Below the pieces are notes generated by a model, which was not told the DNA's origin, did not search any database, and was given only the letters and a program-made list of their open reading frames with translations. This document shows, piece after piece, positions 1-8,682 of a stretch of DNA of 64,000 bases. The stretch's first letter is position 1. Every line of letters begins with the position of its first letter. The stretch spans positions 310,001-374,000 of the forward strand of contig NZ_JAGIPR010000006.1 of assembly GCF_017877355.1 (NCBI RefSeq). Reading direction: 5' to 3'. The translations under genes were made by a program, and so were the position numbers. Source of the DNA: Chryseobacterium jejuense (GTDB lineage: Bacteria; Bacteroidota; Bacteroidia; Flavobacteriales; Weeksellaceae).

Positions 1-8
1 TCATATCT

Positions 9-2888
9 CTATTTATTATTGCTCGGATTTTCTGTCATTTCGCTTGAATTAAATACTAATTGACAGGGTTCTAATAACATAAATTGTGTAGGTTTTTGTT
101 GCTTGTTTACACCTTCTTTTTTTATTTTATCCTTATCTCTATTACTAACAGTAACCTTATACTCATACTCTCCTGCCAATCCTGTAAAAGCAATTTTATC
201 TTCATGGTAAGGTTTGCTATCCGCTTTAAAATAATAGCGTTTTTCAATGAACACATTTCCTTCCACTTCAAATTTTCCATCTGCAGTTATTTCCTGTATT
301 TTTTCTTCTTTATTGTTCCAGGTGAGGACATGCATTGCCCGCACCACTACTGAATTACTTACACTTCCCGAGAGTTTTAGCCTTACAGTAAAAGCTCCTG
401 AAGGAGCAACACTAATTGAAGAATGATCTTTTTTACTTTCACCCTTAGCAAGAGTTATCATGTTCAGGCTTTTTTCAGCATTATGAATTTTCAACCAGAA
501 ATCAAGGTCTATATGGGCTGTAATATCTTTTTCAAATTCTGCTTCGGCTCCAAAAACCTCCTTTAAAGCGGTATCTGTAGCAAATGCTAAAAGGTTATAA
601 ATTCCATCCAGCGCTGTATTGGCAACATGCAGAGGATAAGTGATGGCTCCATACCAGCCAACAACTTCTTTACCACCCTTTATTTTAGTCAGAAACATTC
701 TGCTCACTCCCAAACCAAATCCACCTGTTGCAGCTTTGCCCATATTAAGAGTCATTCCTACGGAAGTTTTATCCAACAACAGTTCTCCCAGGCTCTTCTT
801 TTGTTTTACACCCATATTGAGTAACGGACTGATCTTCATCCGTTCTTCCATAACCGGCTGGACTCCGATTGTTGGATCATCAGCAAACCGATATCCTCTA
901 AAGTATGACCCTTTCATCATCTCAAGAGTATTTTTTGCCATATTTACATTTCTTGCTGTTTCAAAGGTCTTTGAATACTTGGTCAGTATATTTCCTGCCT
1001 TTTTTCCTGCATTTACAACTTTTGCTCCTTTATTGATCGCTCCTGCTACTTTTCCTGCTTTCGAGATAAAATTGGCAAGAGCTGCTCCTTCAGTAAGAAT
1101 AATCAGTAGTACATCAATAAGAATCTCCAATGTAACAACTCCCGCAATCAAGGCTTTAAGGGCACCAGGATGCGTTTCAGCATAATCAATCTGTTTTGAA
1201 TTCTTTTTCCCTTCTTTATCAAAATCATAATAAGCGGTGAAACCAAACTCATACCTATCTGCCATATCTTTTATGATATCAAGAATAAAATTGCGTATAA
1301 ATGCAGTTCCAATTACCGGGCTAATAATTGTTGCTGAAATACGGTCCGCAATCGGACTGTTTTTAATCCAATCTAATTCTTCACTTAGCCCCTTTACAGT
1401 TTTTATTGTTTTTTGCTGGCCAAAAAGATAATATTCGGGTATATATGGATCATCAAACAATGCATGAAATCCCCACGCAACATCTGCAAATGTTTTTAAA
1501 TACAGACTTTTATGGTAGCGGCAGGTTTGTATAGGGATCCTGTAATATTGTATCAAATCTTTGCTGCTGATCTCCCAGTCCATTAAAACCCTTTTCAATG
1601 TAGAATAAGCTGGATCTGTATTAGACATCATACTGGAAAACAGAAAATAGTTCTTTAAAAAGTCCCAGCTGGTTTTTTCATCATACTGGTAATTAAAGGA
1701 AGGGTAAATATTAACCCTTTCATCTTCTTTTACCACCTGAACTTTGATCTGGGTGTCTTCTAATGCCTGGGTATCAATTACCCGACCTTTGTGTGGAGTG
1801 TTCCTATCCCGGACATCATCTTCCGAAAAGTAAGTTTTTTTAATATTTTCGTCAGTATACTGGCATTCTTTGGTATTTACATTTTCAAGCCGTATACTAA
1901 GTTCTTTGATATTTTTGCTGTCTTTAGGCGGGGCAATGGTAGAAACCAGAAATTTCATGTTCCCAAATTGTCCGTGCTGATCTTTTCGGGTGGGTTCTTT
2001 TTCATCAAAAAGTTTTATTTCCTGAGCACTTCCATACTTGTAAAATACCCTTTCATATTTACAGGGTTCATATTTCTGGGTGAAGTATTTCTCATCATAT
2101 ACCGTTACAGGACTTATATTAGTGACAAGCTTTTCCTGCTGGTAGAAATCAAAAAATACATCAAGATATTTCTTTTTCTTATCTCCATCAAACAGAAGCA
2201 GATCATCATAGGAAATTACAAAATACAGCTTCCCTAGAGACTTATGACTTATCTTTCCTGTAAAAGCTAATGTATCAGGCATCATATCTGCAATAAGAAT
2301 AGGCAAAAGAGTAGCATAAAAACTCTTATTTTTCAGAAACTCTTCGTGAGAAAGGTAAAACCCCTGTAAACTGTAAAGTTCCGTGATAGTAAAAATACTG
2401 GTAAACAATATTTTAGACTCCCCATCTCTTCTTTTAAAATAAACATCTATTTTCAGTGGATGTCCGTACAGGCCAATTCCCTTTATATAAACAGTACTAT
2501 TGTTATTTATACCTACTTCATAGGCTTCTCTATCTTCTTTGCTGTTCCACCATTTGGCTTCCATAATTTTTGGCTTGGCTACTACAATAAGCTGTATGGA
2601 AGCCAAAGGATTTCCATTCTCATCTTTAGCAGAAATAGTAAAAAGATGGGGTCTTTCATGGGATCCGGCATAGGATTTTAAAACGATAAGTTCTGTTTTA
2701 TTTCCCTTGGTGAGATCTCCGGTATCAAGCTGTTCACCATTATCGAATATTCCCCAGATCGCTTTGGAAGCAGCTGGACTTTCTACAAGCTCCATCTCGA
2801 GATTGAAGGAATCTTCTTTAATCGTATCAAAATTAACAACAATCCTACTATTGTCTGTATTATGATTAGTAACTATTATCCTGGCCAT
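9..2888 (-). CDS. Large DUF4280-associated protein, candidate secretion effector
   Basis: I do not recognise a catalytic domain in this 959-residue protein. The N-terminal third (about residues 1-200) looks like beta-sandwich repeats. The middle is mixed. Around residues 575-605 there is a strongly hydrophobic stretch (ALIAGVVTLEILIDVLLIIL) followed by a Gly/Ala/Lys-rich helical segment, and a beta-rich region closes the protein. There is no signal peptide. The start at 2888 overlaps the end of the DUF4280 gene by 23 nt, so the two are translationally linked. DUF4280 proteins are PAAR-like spike tips in Bacteroidetes contractile systems, and large proteins encoded next to them are often the delivered cargo; that makes this a candidate effector by context only. 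An ATG at positions 4-2 suggests that a further gene starts at the left edge. Confidence 0.7.
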   Translation of the reverse strand: MARIIVTNHNTDNSRIVVNFDTIKEDSFNLEMELVESPAASKAIWGIFDNGEQLDTGDLTKGNKTELIVLKSYAGSHERPHLFTISAKDENGNPLASIQLIVVAKPKIMEAKWWNSKEDREAYEVGINNNSTVYIKGIGLYGHPLKIDVYFKRRDGESKILFTSIFTITELYSLQGFYLSHEEFLKNKSFYATLLPILIADMMPDTLAFTGKISHKSLGKLYFVISYDDLLLFDGDKKKKYLDVFFDFYQQEKLVTNISPVTVYDEKYFTQKYEPCKYERVFYKYGSAQEIKLFDEKEPTRKDQHGQFGNMKFLVSTIAPPKDSKNIKELSIRLENVNTKECQYTDENIKKTYFSEDDVRDRNTPHKGRVIDTQALEDTQIKVQVVKEDERVNIYPSFNYQYDEKTSWDFLKNYFLFSSMMSNTDPAYSTLKRVLMDWEISSKDLIQYYRIPIQTCRYHKSLYLKTFADVAWGFHALFDDPYIPEYYLFGQQKTIKTVKGLSEELDWIKNSPIADRISATIISPVIGTAFIRNFILDIIKDMADRYEFGFTAYYDFDKEGKKNSKQIDYAETHPGALKALIAGVVTLEILIDVLLIILTEGAALANFISKAGKVAGAINKGAKVVNAGKKAGNILTKYSKTFETARNVNMAKNTLEMMKGSYFRGYRFADDPTIGVQPVMEERMKISPLLNMGVKQKKSLGELLLDKTSVGMTLNMGKAATGGFGLGVSRMFLTKIKGGKEVVGWYGAITYPLHVANTALDGIYNLLAFATDTALKEVFGAEAEFEKDITAHIDLDFWLKIHNAEKSLNMITLAKGESKKDHSSISVAPSGAFTVRLKLSGSVSNSVVVRAMHVLTWNNKEEKIQEITADGKFEVEGNVFIEKRYYFKADSKPYHEDKIAFTGLAGEYEYKVTVSNRDKDKIKKEGVNKQQKPTQFMLLEPCQLVFNSSEMTENPSNNK

Positions 2889-3363
2889 GATCCTGTCTTG
2901 TATTAAAAGTTAAAGAATGCTTTGGCTGCTTAGGCTCTGAAAGAATAGGACAAAGCTCTTTCATCACATCCTGGTCTGCTTTTTCCATATTTTGAGGTCC
3001 TAGTTCGGCAATCTGCCCATGATTAATAATAGTAATGCAGTCAGCACCACCAATCGGACATGTTGCTTTACTATCTTCCAGCAGAACCATTCCTCCATTG
3101 TCTTCAATAATTATTTTATCATAATATCCGCTCCATTGTGTGATTACTGCTGTACAAGGAGTATTATTCTTTTTAGAACAGTTTCCGAACGTATTTTTCT
3201 CGAAAGTAGAACCTATATCTACATGGGTTGCAGTTAATTTTTGCTTACCATCCTTATCGTTGATGTAACGTCTGCTCTGGGTATTTACTTTAAGTGTATC
3301 GGGTGTTGTACCGAAATTGCACTTGCAGATTGCACCCTGACAAACCAAGTGTTTTTCACTCAT
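2866..3363 (-). CDS. DUF4280 PAAR-like protein
   Basis: This 165-residue protein begins MSEKHLVCQGAICKC and carries the Cys-rich pattern typical of the DUF4280 family: paired Cys near the N-terminus, the C-S/K-K-N-N-TPC segment around residue 62, and a late CPIGGADCITI motif. The family is considered PAAR-like and is thought to cap spikes of type VI or related contractile secretion systems and to carry cargo. It lies downstream of a LysM gene and overlaps the 959-residue gene by 23 nt, giving a LysM, DUF4280, cargo arrangement. No signal peptide is seen, as expected for a cytoplasmically assembled spike protein. A TATATTTG -7 box about 40 nt upstream may give it its own promoter. The family call is from motif memory; the effector link is inference. 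Confidence 0.8.
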   Translation of the reverse strand: MSEKHLVCQGAICKCNFGTTPDTLKVNTQSRRYINDKDGKQKLTATHVDIGSTFEKNTFGNCSKKNNTPCTAVITQWSGYYDKIIIEDNGGMVLLEDSKATCPIGGADCITIINHGQIAELGPQNMEKADQDVMKELCPILSEPKQPKHSLTFNTRQDHGQDNSY

Positions 3364-3415
3364 ATTATTTGTATTTGTGTTGATTGGGTGTATAAAACTC
3401 TATAATTGGTGAATC

Positions 3416-3423
3416 CAAATATA
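3416..3423 (-). promoter_or_regulatory. Bacteroidetes-type -7 box upstream of the DUF4280 gene
   Basis: On the minus strand this reads TATATTTG, matching the Bacteroidetes sigma-ABfr -7 consensus TAnnTTTG, 53 nt upstream of the DUF4280 start codon. No clear TTG -33 box is seen at the usual 19-21 bp distance. A 7-bp hairpin (ACAGGGT/ACCCTGT, 3443-3460) lies between it and the LysM gene end and could end LysM transcription. Confidence 0.45.
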
Positions 3424-3480
3424 GAAAAAATCCAAACAGTGAACAGGGTTTTTACCCTGTATCCCTTATACATAGTTCAT

Positions 3481-4527
3481 TTACAATTCATAAATTCCTA
3501 TTTCCATTCTCTTATGATGATTTTTTCCTCGCAATTCAATGAGCCCTGCCACGGAAAAGATTCTCTTATTTGTTTCATCTATTTTAAATACCATGCTGAT
3601 ATCTCCTTTTACTTTATGTTCAGGGTTCCTGTTAACCAAAACATCGGAAGGAACATTCCATAGCTCATTTTCTAATCTGTTATCAATACAAGATCCAGTA
3701 AGACGGATTATAAACTTATTATTTTCGTTGATCTTCAAATCAGGATTCAAACTCACTTTAAACTTCACACCTGTATGTTGTGGAAAAATAGGATAATGGT
3801 CTTCATATTCCACAGTCTTCCCATGGGCATAACTTCTATAAACAGGAGTATGCCATAATTTGAAAAAAATACTGTTCAGCAGTTTATTCCCATGTAATTC
3901 TGTATTGCATAGAGCTTCCTCTGCTTTGGATAGAATCTCAGCAACGGTTTCTCCCTGATAATATTCCTCTAATTCCGAACGCAGCTGTATCCATCGTTCT
4001 TTAATTTCTTTACTGTTAATCACACTTTTAAAACTTCCATCATTATTACTGCTAAGCTTAAGCGGATAAAGACAATTATCAATTTTATGATAAAGATGCT
4101 CTGCCAATCGGAAGCTGTCACTATTATTTACCCATACAGAATGTTTATTGAAGGTGGCTACATACAGATCATCATGAACCTCTTCTGTAATATCGATTTC
4201 AAAATCCAATTCGCTTGTCATTTCTTCATGTTGAAAATAACGCTCGGTAATTCCATATTTTTTCATTGTTTTTCCAATAGCCTTCGTCACGTTAGCATTG
4301 GAATACTCAAGTTTTTGGGGAACAGGAATTTCCTGTTCATAGCTCATTGGAAGCAGTATATATTTTAGTTTTTGAGGAAGAATATCCCCATAAATATATT
4401 CATCTACTACTCCACTATGAAGATTATGATAGTACACAAGCTCGGCAATGGATAACCCTAGTTTACCCGCAATAGCTGAAACAGTATCTCCTGCCACAAT
4501 CTGATATTTCTTCTGTACTTTCTTCAT
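3481..4527 (-). CDS. LysM-domain protein
   Basis: This 348-residue protein starts with a LysM peptidoglycan-binding repeat (residues about 7-60: YQIVAGDTVSAIAGKLGLS, then IAELVYYHNL). The rest is not recognised. There is no signal peptide. LysM proteins without a signal next to DUF4280 genes are common in Bacteroidetes contractile or type VI loci, where the LysM domain may help the spike or baseplate hold to peptidoglycan. The gene runs in the same direction as the DUF4280 gene, 117 nt upstream of it. The C-terminal half contains an Asn/Asp-rich beta-type region near residues 270-345. Family assignment for the LysM part is firm; the role is inferred from the neighbours. Confidence 0.75.
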   Translation of the reverse strand: MKKVQKKYQIVAGDTVSAIAGKLGLSIAELVYYHNLHSGVVDEYIYGDILPQKLKYILLPMSYEQEIPVPQKLEYSNANVTKAIGKTMKKYGITERYFQHEEMTSELDFEIDITEEVHDDLYVATFNKHSVWVNNSDSFRLAEHLYHKIDNCLYPLKLSSNNDGSFKSVINSKEIKERWIQLRSELEEYYQGETVAEILSKAEEALCNTELHGNKLLNSIFFKLWHTPVYRSYAHGKTVEYEDHYPIFPQHTGVKFKVSLNPDLKINENNKFIIRLTGSCIDNRLENELWNVPSDVLVNRNPEHKVKGDISMVFKIDETNKRIFSVAGLIELRGKNHHKRMEIGIYEL

Positions 4528-5151
4528 GGCTTTATTTTATATGATATATTATGAAGCTATGGATATAATTTGAATCATTCAGTTAATGTTTAAAATGATT
4601 TTCTTCCATCTTCTGATAAAAAAGTATTTGTTTAAATTACATGAATTGAATTATCCTTGTCAGCAATATCCAACCTTATCTCTAGACTCAAGTCAGTACA
4701 TTGATGGATCTCAGCAACTTTATTTGTTCTTTAGGACTAAACTCCGGAAAGGAAACACAGATAGAGCTCTTACCTTTACATTAATAGTATTTTTTCTTTA
4801 ATTTTTTTCATGGTACTTAGTTGTTTAACATGCAATATAGTTGCTATAAAATTCACAAACAAAGGAATTGGAAACAAATTGAAAATTTGTAGTAATTCTA
4901 CGACTTTTATTACCTTTTTAACAACGATAATCAACAAAAACCATGAAAACCATGACCAACACTTTGTTTTCAGTGTGATTTCACCTAGTGATCAAAGAAA
5001 TTTCGCATTAAGACATAAGACAATAATATTCAAAACTTTAGAAATATTCCGTAATTCTAAATAAAGCACCATGAAAACCTTCTCTCTGCTGGTTAATTCA
5101 AAAAATATTAAATTTTATTGAAAAATATTTTGTCAGAAATTAAAAACTCTC
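4528..5151. other. Non-coding interval before tRNA-Ser
   Basis: About 620 nt with no convincing gene on either strand. The open frames here are short, lack ribosome sites and have low-complexity translations. The only signal is at the right end, where the tRNA-Ser promoter begins. Confidence 0.5.
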
Positions 5152-5159
5152 TATATTTG
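5128..5159 (+). promoter_or_regulatory. Promoter of the first tRNA-Ser
   Basis: A -33 element TTTTG (5128-5132) and a -7 box TATATTTG (5152-5159) are separated by 19 bp, which matches the Bacteroidetes consensus TTTG-N19-TAnnTTTG. The tRNA starts 35 nt downstream. The same -7 box and following TGCACCACT are present before the second tRNA-Ser. Confidence 0.75.
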
Positions 5160-5194
5160 CACCACTAAAAACAACGATACAATCGGAGTTTAAA

Positions 5195-5279
5195 GGAGAG
5201 TTGGCAGAGTGGTCGATTGCGGCAGTCTTGAAAACTGTTGACTGTAACAGGTCCGGGGGTTCGAATCCCTCACTCTCCG
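5195..5279 (+). tRNA. tRNA-Ser(UGA), copy 1
   Basis: An 85-nt tRNA with acceptor stem GGAGAGT/ACTCTCC, discriminator G, a TTCGAATCC T-loop region, and a long variable arm as expected for serine tRNA. The anticodon loop CTTGAAA gives anticodon TGA. The tRNA body appears identical to the copy at 6897-6981. No CCA is encoded (GCAAAA follows). A strong hairpin terminator follows at once. Confidence 0.95.
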
Positions 5280-5287
5280 CAAAAAAA

Positions 5288-5317
5288 GGTACAAATCATT
5301 TGATTTGTACCTTTTTT
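5288..5317 (+). terminator. Rho-independent terminator after tRNA-Ser copy 1
   Basis: An 11-bp perfect stem, GGTACAAATCA with TGATTTGTACC, is followed by six T residues. It lies 8 nt after the tRNA end. Confidence 0.85.
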
Positions 5318-5342
5318 CATTATAAAAACTGAATGACAGCCC

Positions 5343-6644
5343 ATGAAATATAAACCAATGAAACGTATACTTCCTGTATTAGCCGTTTTGACATTTTTCA
5401 ATTATTCAAACGCTCAAAAAATCATTAGCACTGATATTAATAATTTTTGGATGGCTTATGACAGTATCCAAAAAAATAAAAGTAATGAAAGCGAAATTCT
5501 TGAAACCCTTTTTCTTAATAAAAAAACTGATGGATTAAAAGCATTCATGGAAATTAAAAAATTTGGAAAAGAAGATTATTTAAATGCAATCGAGAAATAT
5601 CCTAATTTTTGGAACTCCATCAGACCCAACACATCCATTGATGCTAAAAAAATTAAAACCATCAATACTGCTTTCAGAAAGCTTGAAAAACTTTACCCCA
5701 ATAATTCCAAAGGAACTATTTACTATACCATTGGAGCGCTGAAATCAGGCGGAACAACCAATAAAGAAGATTTACTGCTAGGGGTAGAAAAAATAACAGG
5801 GAATCAGAATACTTTTGTTTCGGAATTTGAAAATGAAAATCTCCGAAAAATGTTTTTGTTTACGAACCCTTCACAATTAGAGCAGGTAACGGTACACGAA
5901 TTTATACATACTTTTCAAAAAAATGGAGAAATTAATGTTTTATCAAAGGCTATTAAAGAAGGTTCCTGTGATTTCATTGCAGAACTAGCTTTAAACAAGA
6001 AATTTACAGCACATTATCTTGATTACGGGTTCAAAAATTACGAAAAAGTAAAGTTCGATTTTAAAAGCGAGATGTTTAGTAAAAAATTGGAGAACTGGTT
6101 TTATAATGGTAACGCTAAAAACCCCGATCTTGGGTATTTCGTAGGGTATGTGATTTCCAAAAAATATTATGAAAACTCTACAAATAAGAAAGCTGCTATT
6201 AAGAACATCATTGAATTAGATTTCAATAACGAACTTGATGTGTGCCAATTTTTAGCAGCATCAGATTATTTTGAAGATAAAAAAAGTGCTGAACAAATAC
6301 TTTCTGAATATCAGGAGCATCAACCCAAATTGATAAAGATCATTGAATTTGAAAATGGCAGCCGGAATGTAAGTACGAGTATCAAAAAAATTCAGATGGT
6401 CTTCTCAAAACCAATGAATGAAAAAGTGTCTATCAACTTTTCAAAAAACGGAAAGGAACATTTTCCGTTAAAAAACATTGTAGGTTTAGACGATTCTAAA
6501 ACGATTCTAACCCTAGAAACAACTGACTTAAATTCTGATACAGAATATGACTTTTATATAACAGATAGAGCTACAAAATCTGAAGATGGCTACCCTTTTG
6601 ATACGGGAGAATATAAAATATCATTTAAAACCGAAAAGAAATAA
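5343..6644 (+). CDS. Secreted HExxH zinc metallopeptidase-like protein with Ig-like C-terminal domain
   Basis: The 433-residue protein begins with a signal peptide (MKRILPVLAVLTFFNYSNAQ, if translation starts at the internal Met at 5358). A zinc site HEFIH is at residues 185-189, with a glutamate at 206 (KEGSCDF), which fits the gluzincin pattern HExxH...E seen in DUF2268-like predicted proteases. The last ~95 residues (IKKIQMVFSKPMN to the end) resemble a bacterial Ig-like/Big_5 domain. It would act in the periplasm or outside the cell on an unknown substrate. It is a single gene lying between two directly repeated tRNA-Ser genes, so it may have arrived with the tRNA duplication. Function beyond peptidase-like is unknown. 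Confidence 0.75.
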   Translation: MKYKPMKRILPVLAVLTFFNYSNAQKIISTDINNFWMAYDSIQKNKSNESEILETLFLNKKTDGLKAFMEIKKFGKEDYLNAIEKYPNFWNSIRPNTSIDAKKIKTINTAFRKLEKLYPNNSKGTIYYTIGALKSGGTTNKEDLLLGVEKITGNQNTFVSEFENENLRKMFLFTNPSQLEQVTVHEFIHTFQKNGEINVLSKAIKEGSCDFIAELALNKKFTAHYLDYGFKNYEKVKFDFKSEMFSKKLENWFYNGNAKNPDLGYFVGYVISKKYYENSTNKKAAIKNIIELDFNNELDVCQFLAASDYFEDKKSAEQILSEYQEHQPKLIKIIEFENGSRNVSTSIKKIQMVFSKPMNEKVSINFSKNGKEHFPLKNIVGLDDSKTILTLETTDLNSDTEYDFYITDRATKSEDGYPFDTGEYKISFKTEKK

Positions 6645-6830
6645 TCTTTCAAACATTTTTCAGGCAGTAAAGATGTTTCAGGTAGAAAGTATCTTATCAA
6701 TATAAAATTTTATGACCAACAAAATGGTGTAAAACAGTACTGAAATTAAGGTTGAATCTTTCAATTCAGGGCAACAATAAAAATAATATTACTGATAATC
6801 CGACAAATAGATTTTAGTTTATTTTTTTAT

Positions 6831-6862
6831 TTGTGGACTTATTATAATTTTTTCTATATTTG
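6831..6862 (+). promoter_or_regulatory. Promoter of the second tRNA-Ser
   Basis: A TTG at 6831-6833 and a TATATTTG box at 6855-6862, 21 bp apart, precede the tRNA by 34 nt. Sequence similarity with the first tRNA promoter extends from the -7 box to the tRNA start, showing that the promoter was duplicated with the gene. Confidence 0.7.
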
Positions 6863-6896
6863 CACCACTGAAAACGACGGCATAGCCGGAGTTGAA

Positions 6897-6981
6897 GGAG
6901 AGTTGGCAGAGTGGTCGATTGCGGCAGTCTTGAAAACTGTTGACTGTAACAGGTCCGGGGGTTCGAATCCCTCACTCTCCG
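6897..6981 (+). tRNA. tRNA-Ser(UGA), copy 2, next to the ICE integrase
   Basis: An 85-nt tRNA matching copy 1 in stem, anticodon (TGA), variable arm and T arm. It sits 272 nt upstream of the tyrosine recombinase gene. tRNA 3' ends are common attachment sites for integrative elements, so this copy is the natural candidate for the left ICE boundary. The flanks after the tRNA differ from copy 1. Confidence 0.95.
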
Positions 6982-7027
6982 CAACTTGCGAAAACGAAAG
7001 TTTTCAAAAAGCACCAAAAAATAGATA

Positions 7028-7063
7028 AATCCTGCAAAATCAATGATTTGCAGGATTTTTTTT
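7028..7063 (+). terminator. Rho-independent terminator after tRNA-Ser copy 2
   Basis: An 11-bp stem, AATCCTGCAAA with TTTGCAGGATT, is followed by a run of eight or more T residues. It would end the tRNA transcript before the integrase promoter region. Confidence 0.85.
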
Positions 7064-7102
7064 GTTTATGGCTACTGCCATAATTTTCAAAAATACTCTA
7101 AA

Positions 7103-7232
7103 TGTTTGTGGCAGATTCGTGGCAATATTTGAAATCTGAAAAAATTGCCACAAATATCTACACAACTATTTGACATTTAACCTGTAACAAACATTGACAT
7201 CTTGATTTAAAGCGCTTTTAGTTTGACATTTA
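7103..7232. repeat. Candidate recombinase arm sites: TGTGGCA and TTGACAT repeats
   Basis: Between the tRNA and the integrase lie clustered short repeats. TTTGTGGCA occurs at 7105-7113. ATTCGTGGCAAT (7115-7126) is inverted as ATTGCCACAAAT (7144-7155, one mismatch). TTTGACATTTA occurs directly at 7169-7179 and 7222-7232, with a partial copy near 7194. Such clusters beside a tyrosine recombinase gene are usually integrase or Xis arm-binding sites. The role is inferred; the repeats are seen. Confidence 0.5.
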
Positions 7233-7253
7233 TAACCCTTAAAATGTTGAATT

Positions 7254-8630
7254 ATGTTAGAGCAAAGTTATGGGCTAACCTTCTTCTTGAAGAGCTCAAA
7301 TGTAAAGAACAAGACAATACGTCACGTTTATCTACGAATAACCGTAGATGGAGTCCCTAAAGAAACTTCCACTAAAAGAAAGTGGAATGTAAACAGATGG
7401 GATCAGAAGGAAGGAAAAGCAACAGGAACGAAAGAGGATGCAAAAGCACTGAATTTTTTCCTGGAATCATTGACCACTAAAGTCAATAATCACAAAACTG
7501 ATCTTTTAAATAGTGGTATTCCTATTACCTCAATAGACCTTATTAATTTTGTAAATGGAAAATATAAGCCTCGCAATAAGATTCTGGAAGAATTTCAGGA
7601 GCATAACGATGAGATAGCTGCCTTGGTTATCACAGAGGAGTATGCTAAAGGTACACATGATCGCTATATTACTGCACGTTCACATGTTCAGGAATTCATT
7701 AAATACAAATATGATAAGGAAGATCTGGAATTCAGTGCCCTAAACTATGCTTTTGTAAAGGATTATGATCTGTATCTTAAAACTGTCCGAAAATGCTCCA
7801 ATAATACTTCTCTAAAGTATATCAGTAATTTCAAAAAAATCGTTCTAAGGGCTGTAGCTAAAGAAATAATCTCTAAAGATCCCTTTAAGCTTTTTGTAAG
7901 CAAGAAAACCAAAATAAAAAAGAAACCACTGACAAAGCCCGAACTTAAAAGGATTGAAGAAAAAGTATTCAGTTCCGAAAGACTGACAGTGGTACGTGAT
8001 ATTTTTGTGTTTCAATGTTATACCGGATTATCATATATTGATGCATATCAACTCAGATGGGAAGACATCAAAGAAGCCGATGACGGTAGTATGTGGATCA
8101 TGTCGAGCAGGCAAAAGTCTAAATCGGACACTGATATACCACTCTTGCCCAAAGCACTTGAAATCATTGTTAAATACAAAGATGACCCACTGTGCAAAAA
8201 AAGAGGAACTGTACTTCCGGGTAGGTCGAATCAGAAAATGAATGAGTACCTTAAAGAAATCGCTGTTCTCTGTGAAGTATTTACTGTTCTTAATACCCAT
8301 AAATCGAGACGAACCTTTGCGAGTACTGTAACCCTTAATAACGGGGTTTCGATCCATGTTGTAAAGGAAATGCTGGGCCACTACTCTGTCAAACAGACCG
8401 AGGATTATGCAATTACCGAACAAGCCACAATTGCAAGGGAAATGAAGGAGCTAGAAATGAAATTGAAAGGAACCGATCAATTCAATACCAATCTTATGAA
8501 ATTCCTCCAACAACTCGAAAGAGAATTTCAGGAACTTAAAAATACACAGGCCAAAACTACTAGTGCTTCGTTTCCCAATAGATGCGATGCTTTTCAAAAT
8601 ATGCTCGAAACAATCAAGGTGATGATATAA
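7254..8630 (+). CDS. Tyrosine recombinase (ICE integrase)
   Basis: The 458-residue protein has the standard Bacteroidetes integrase layout: an arm-binding N-terminus, a SAM-like core-binding domain (about residues 115-215) and a C-terminal catalytic domain. Visible catalytic residues are H349-x-x-R352 (HKSRR), H376 (GHYS) and nucleophile Y385. At the first conserved arginine site (TGLR in most families) the sequence is TGLS, so S260 replaces Arg I. The same substitution is described for the CTnDOT integrase. A coiled C-terminal tail of ~60 residues follows. It reads away from the adjacent tRNA-Ser and would integrate and excise the ICE. A bidirectional terminator closes the gene. Confidence 0.92.
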   Translation: MLEQSYGLTFFLKSSNVKNKTIRHVYLRITVDGVPKETSTKRKWNVNRWDQKEGKATGTKEDAKALNFFLESLTTKVNNHKTDLLNSGIPITSIDLINFVNGKYKPRNKILEEFQEHNDEIAALVITEEYAKGTHDRYITARSHVQEFIKYKYDKEDLEFSALNYAFVKDYDLYLKTVRKCSNNTSLKYISNFKKIVLRAVAKEIISKDPFKLFVSKKTKIKKKPLTKPELKRIEEKVFSSERLTVVRDIFVFQCYTGLSYIDAYQLRWEDIKEADDGSMWIMSSRQKSKSDTDIPLLPKALEIIVKYKDDPLCKKRGTVLPGRSNQKMNEYLKEIAVLCEVFTVLNTHKSRRTFASTVTLNNGVSIHVVKEMLGHYSVKQTEDYAITEQATIAREMKELEMKLKGTDQFNTNLMKFLQQLEREFQELKNTQAKTTSASFPNRCDAFQNMLETIKVMI

Positions 8631-8637
8631 CAGAAAC

Positions 8638-8677
8638 AAATAAGCTTCAATACAAACAGGTATATTGAAGCTTATTT
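8638..8677. terminator. Bidirectional terminator after the integrase
   Basis: A 12-bp perfect stem (TAAGCTTCAATA with TATTGAAGCTTA, 8641-8652 and 8663-8674), extended by three A:T pairs, lies between the convergent ends of the integrase and the next minus-strand gene. Confidence 0.75.
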
Positions 8678-8682
8678 AATAT

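Noticed and set aside
640-1185. 181-residue plus-strand frame opposite the 959-residue gene
   Set aside because: It lies entirely antisense to a well-formed gene and its translation has no domain or signal; it is a shadow frame.
4810-5064. 84-residue plus-strand frame before tRNA-Ser
   Set aside because: Low-complexity translation, no domain, and an in-frame start without a ribosome site.
5195-6981. Reading the segment between the two tRNA-Ser genes as a complete small integrative element
   Set aside because: It holds only the metallopeptidase and no recombinase, so there is no direct evidence of mobility.
8031-8423. 130-residue minus-strand frame inside the integrase
   Set aside because: Antisense to the catalytic domain of the integrase, no family features.
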